The position numbers and the translations under genes are program-made. The notes beneath the pieces were generated by a model that did no database searches, was not told the origin of the DNA, and was given only the letters and a program-made list of their open reading frames with translations. Positions 4,958 to 6,791 of a stretch of 6,791 bases of DNA are shown here, piece by piece (position 1 is the first letter of the stretch; the number at the start of each line of letters is the position of its first letter). This DNA comes from an uncultured Eggerthella sp. Its GTDB lineage: Bacteria; Actinomycetota; Coriobacteriia; Coriobacteriales; Eggerthellaceae. The DNA is taken from contig URMQ01000087.1 in the NCBI GenBank assembly GCA_900548955.1, forward strand, positions 1 to 6,791, in the 5' to 3' direction.

Positions 4958-6289
4958 ATGAGTTACGTAGACTCCGTTATCGAACAGGTTAAGGCTAAGA
5001 ATGCCAACGAGCCTGAGTTTATTCAGGCAGTAACTGAGGTACTTACTTCCTTGAAGCCTGTTATCGATGCTCATCCAGAGTATGAAAATGCTGGCTTGCT
5101 TGAGCGTATCGTTGAGCCTGAGCGCGTTATTATGTTCCGCGTTCCTTGGGTAGACGATGAAGGTAAGGTCCAGGTAAACCGCGGTTTCCGTGTACAGTTT
5201 AATAGCTGCCTTGGCCCATACAAGGGTGGCCTTCGTTTGCATCCTTCAGTTAACTTGGGCATTATCAAGTTCCTTGGTTTTGAACAGATTTTCAAGAATA
5301 GCTTGACTACGCTTCCTATGGGCGGCGGCAAGGGCGGTTCTGACTTTGATCCTAAGGGTAAGTCTGATGCTGAAGTAATGCGTTTCTGCCAGTCATTCAT
5401 GACTGAACTTTGTAAGCATGTTGGTGCGGATACTGATGTTCCTGCAGGTGATATTGGTACTGGTGCTCGCGAAATTGGTTACATGTTTGGTCAGTACAAG
5501 CGCATTCGCAACGTTTGGGAAGGCGTTTTAACTGGTAAGGGCTTGTCCTATGGTGGTTCTCTTGCTCGTACTGAGGCTACCGGTTATGGTTTGGTTTACT
5601 TTGTTCAAGAATATCTGAACTGCAATGGCGATTCCTTCGAGGGCAAGACTGTTGCTGTTTCTGGTTCCGGCAACGTTGCAATTTATGCAACTGAAAAGGC
5701 TCAGCAGCTTGGTGCTAAGGTAGTAACCCTGTCCGACTCTACTGGTTGGATTTATGATCCTAATGGAATTGATGTTGCTTTGGTTAAGCAAATCAAGGAA
5801 GTTGAGCGCGGTCGTATTTCTGAGTACGCAAAGCGTCGCGAAGGTGTTGAATATCACGACGGTCGCGGCGTTTGGGGCATCAAGGTTGATATTGCTCTTC
5901 CTTGCGCAACTCAAAATGAACTCCTCATCGATGATGCTAAGGCTCTTGTTGCAAATGGTTGCAAGATTGTAGCCGAAGGCGCTAACATGCCTACCACTAT
6001 GGATGCAACTGAATATCTCCAGGAAAACGGCATTGTATTTATGCCTGGCAAGGCCGCAAATGCTGGTGGCGTAGCAACTTCTGGTCTGGAAATGTCTCAG
6101 AACTCCGAACGTCTTTCTTGGACCTTTGAAGAGGTTGATGCAAAGCTTCAGGGTATTATGAAGAATATTTTCCATGCTGCAGACGATGCTGCTCGTGAAT
6201 ATGGCGTTGAGGGCGACTATGTTGCCGGCGCTAACATTGCAGGCTTCAAGAAGCTAGCAGACGCTATGATGGCACAGGGCATTGTATAA
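4958..6289 (+). CDS. gdhA: Glutamate dehydrogenase, probably NADP-specific
   Basis: This cytoplasmic hexameric enzyme interconverts 2-oxoglutarate + ammonia + NAD(P)H and glutamate, and is an entry point for ammonia assimilation. The 443-residue product has the length of the bacterial ~450-residue class. Its active-site residues fall at the positions I recall for Clostridium symbiosum GDH: K89 (PYKGGLR), K113, catalytic K125 (GGGKGG), D165 (PAGDIG) and S380. The N-terminal half binds substrate. The Rossmann domain starts near 231 with SGSGNVA (235-241), and the strand after it ends in SDSTG (259-263). That serine/aspartate pattern is the one in E. coli NADP-GDH rather than the PDG of NAD-GDH, so NADP use is inferred. 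The start is set by AGGAGGA at 4947-4953. The reading frame is rich in C-ending TTC/AAC codons compared with its neighbours, which suggests high expression. A convergent terminator follows at 6451-6488. Confidence 0.97.
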   Translation: MSYVDSVIEQVKAKNANEPEFIQAVTEVLTSLKPVIDAHPEYENAGLLERIVEPERVIMFRVPWVDDEGKVQVNRGFRVQFNSCLGPYKGGLRLHPSVNLGIIKFLGFEQIFKNSLTTLPMGGGKGGSDFDPKGKSDAEVMRFCQSFMTELCKHVGADTDVPAGDIGTGAREIGYMFGQYKRIRNVWEGVLTGKGLSYGGSLARTEATGYGLVYFVQEYLNCNGDSFEGKTVAVSGSGNVAIYATEKAQQLGAKVVTLSDSTGWIYDPNGIDVALVKQIKEVERGRISEYAKRREGVEYHDGRGVWGIKVDIALPCATQNELLIDDAKALVANGCKIVAEGANMPTTMDATEYLQENGIVFMPGKAANAGGVATSGLEMSQNSERLSWTFEEVDAKLQGIMKNIFHAADDAAREYGVEGDYVAGANIAGFKKLADAMMAQGIV

Positions 6290-6365
6290 GGCTTAAGCTT
6301 ATATACTGATTGATATAGCTTAGATTTATGATCAAGTTTTATATCTACAGCCTATGATCAGTTGC

Positions 6366-6423
6366 ATTGCTTTATGTTTATAGCTGTGGTTTAGCTTGGT
6401 CTTATTGCTCTATGTTTTTAGCT
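6366..6423 (+). repeat. 20-nt direct repeat in the gdhA-kinase spacer
   Basis: The 20-nt segments at 6366-6385 and 6404-6423 match at 18 of 20 positions, 38 nt apart (ATTGCTTTATGTTTATAGCT in the first copy). A shorter pair, TATGATCA, lies at 6327-6334 and 6353-6360. A bulged hairpin, AAGCT-T-ATAT with ATATAGCTT (6295-6321), follows the gdhA stop directly. The whole stretch is AT-rich and contains no credible gene. Confidence 0.55.
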
Positions 6424-6450
6424 CAAGTGTTCTAAAAGCACTTCGAAAAC

Positions 6451-6488
6451 AAACGGAGAGATGCAATTGTGTCTCTCCGTTTTGTCTT
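6451..6488. terminator. Bidirectional terminator between gdhA and the kinase gene
   Basis: A perfect 11-bp stem pairs 6451-6461 (AAACGGAGAGA) with 6472-6482 (TCTCTCCGTTT). It has a 10-nt loop containing the palindrome CAATTG and is followed on the plus strand by TTTTGTCTTGTTC. Read on the minus strand the stem is followed by GTTTTCG and later TTTTAG, so it can stop both converging transcripts. It lies about 160 nt after the gdhA stop and about 86 nt after the stop of the minus-strand gene. Confidence 0.88.
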
Positions 6489-6530
6489 GTTCTTTTCTCT
6501 GGACTTTTGTCCTATATGGCTATATTCCTT

Positions 6531-6558
6531 TATGCCTATATGCCTATATGCCTATATG
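6531..6558 (+). repeat. Tandem 8-bp repeat TATGCCTA
   Basis: Three exact tandem copies of TATGCCTA (6531-6554) are followed by a half copy, TATG (6555-6558). Degenerate relatives lie just upstream (CCTATATGGCTATATTCC, 6511-6528). GGACTTTT flanks the block on both sides (6501-6508 and 6561-6568). It lies in the 3' untranslated part of the minus-strand kinase gene. It is a simple slippage-prone microsatellite with no known function. Confidence 0.8.
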
Positions 6559-6567
6559 TCGGACTTT

Positions 6568-6791
6568 TTAGGGCATTAATACTTCAAGAGCTCCTGGAGC
6601 AATCTCAATGCTTACCTGAGTGCCCTCAAATCGTTCTCCATCAATTTGAGATGGTAGAGGTTTCTCAAAGTTCAATTGAATCTGTTTTGCTTGGGCAAAA
6701 TGAATGTGACTGTCGTTAAGGTGTTTTCCCTCTTTCGCTTTTAAAAAAAGCTTCGCAGCAGCGCTAAACGAAAGAGACGGTTCCGCATAAC
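6568..6791 (-). CDS. Diacylglycerol kinase-family lipid kinase (C-terminal part)
   Basis: On the minus strand an open frame runs from the right edge to a TAA at 6570-6568, giving the last 73 residues of a protein whose start is outside the window. The sequence ends QIDGERFEGTQVSIEIAPGALEVLMP. A DGE (fragment residues 50-52) followed by a beta strand and a terminal PGAL-V-MP is the standard end of the YegS/DgkB/BmrU-type lipid kinases, which phosphorylate diacylglycerol or related lipids at the membrane with ATP. Upstream FAQAKQIQLNFEKPLPSQI fits the beta-rich C-terminal domain. The nucleotide-binding GGDGT motif is not in view, so activity and exact subfamily (DgkB, BmrU or YegS) cannot be judged. 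It converges on gdhA, and the hairpin at 6451-6482 is its likely terminator. Family assignment rests on a short stretch but the pattern is distinctive. Confidence 0.8.
   Translation of the reverse strand, partial: YAEPSLSFSAAAKLFLKAKEGKHLNDSHIHFAQAKQIQLNFEKPLPSQIDGERFEGTQVSIEIAPGALEVLMP

Noticed and set aside
4892..5242. Minus-strand open frame across the gdhA start
   Set aside because: It covers the gdhA promoter, ribosome binding site and N-terminus in antisense, with no recognisable motif.
5528..6175. 215-codon minus-strand open frame within gdhA
   Set aside because: It is fully antisense to a strongly conserved gdhA; its residue composition is what the reverse complement of biased gdhA codons would give, and no family motif or ribosome binding site is seen.
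6531..6558. CRISPR-like array
   Set aside because: The units are 8 bp and directly tandem with no spacers, so this is a microsatellite.
6396..6719. Plus-strand 107-codon open frame after gdhA
   Set aside because: It runs through the terminator stem, the TATGCCTA tandem repeat and the antisense of the kinase C-terminus. It has no ribosome binding site and its product resembles no known family.

Overview
The window looks like an ordinary chromosomal stretch of a fairly low-GC bacterium. I read it as probably a low-GC member of the Actinomycetota such as the Coriobacteriia (Atopobium/Fannyhessea/Lancefieldella type). That placement is an impression from protein style and base composition and could not be tested; a Firmicute cannot be excluded. 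All genes are full-length housekeeping types apart from the two cut by the window edges. I see no mobile element, CRISPR array, tRNA/rRNA gene, phage gene or defence system, and no convincing new multi-gene system.

Layout: (1) 1-867 holds the 3' end of a phosphate-uptake operon: the tail of pstB, then phoU 3 nt later, closed by a strong intrinsic terminator (907-944). (2) 973-1965 is an ornithine carbamoyltransferase gene (argF type). Its true start is the ATG at 973 behind an AGGAGG, because an upstream in-frame ATG at 919 lies inside the phoU terminator. (3) 2071-2919 is a class-IV PLP aminotransferase that keeps the D-amino-acid transaminase residues. The 105 bp before it carry three copies of GAGCAYGAAT. 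(4) 3037-4752 is argS (arginyl-tRNA synthetase), preceded by a 12-bp perfect hairpin at 2967-3003. (5) 4958-6289 is gdhA (glutamate dehydrogenase), preceded by a 205-bp spacer with a 7-bp dyad, a GC-rich hairpin and a plausible promoter. (6) 6290-6567 is an AT-rich convergent spacer with short repeats and a probably bidirectional terminator. (7) 6568-6791, on the minus strand, is the C-terminal part of a diacylglycerol-kinase-family lipid kinase.

Functionally, after the phosphate genes, the four plus-strand genes all touch glutamate, arginine or D-amino-acid metabolism. GDH links ammonia and 2-oxoglutarate to glutamate; OTC makes or breaks citrulline; ArgS consumes arginine; the transaminase uses 2-oxoglutarate/glutamate-type partners. 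Terminators or long spacers separate most of them, so they look like a neighbourhood of separately transcribed genes rather than one operon. The points most worth a second look are regulatory. Hairpins with T-tracts sit about 20 nt upstream of the Shine-Dalgarno of both argF and argS. The GAGCAYGAAT repeats resemble ARG-box half-sites. The gdhA leader can fold into a hairpin.
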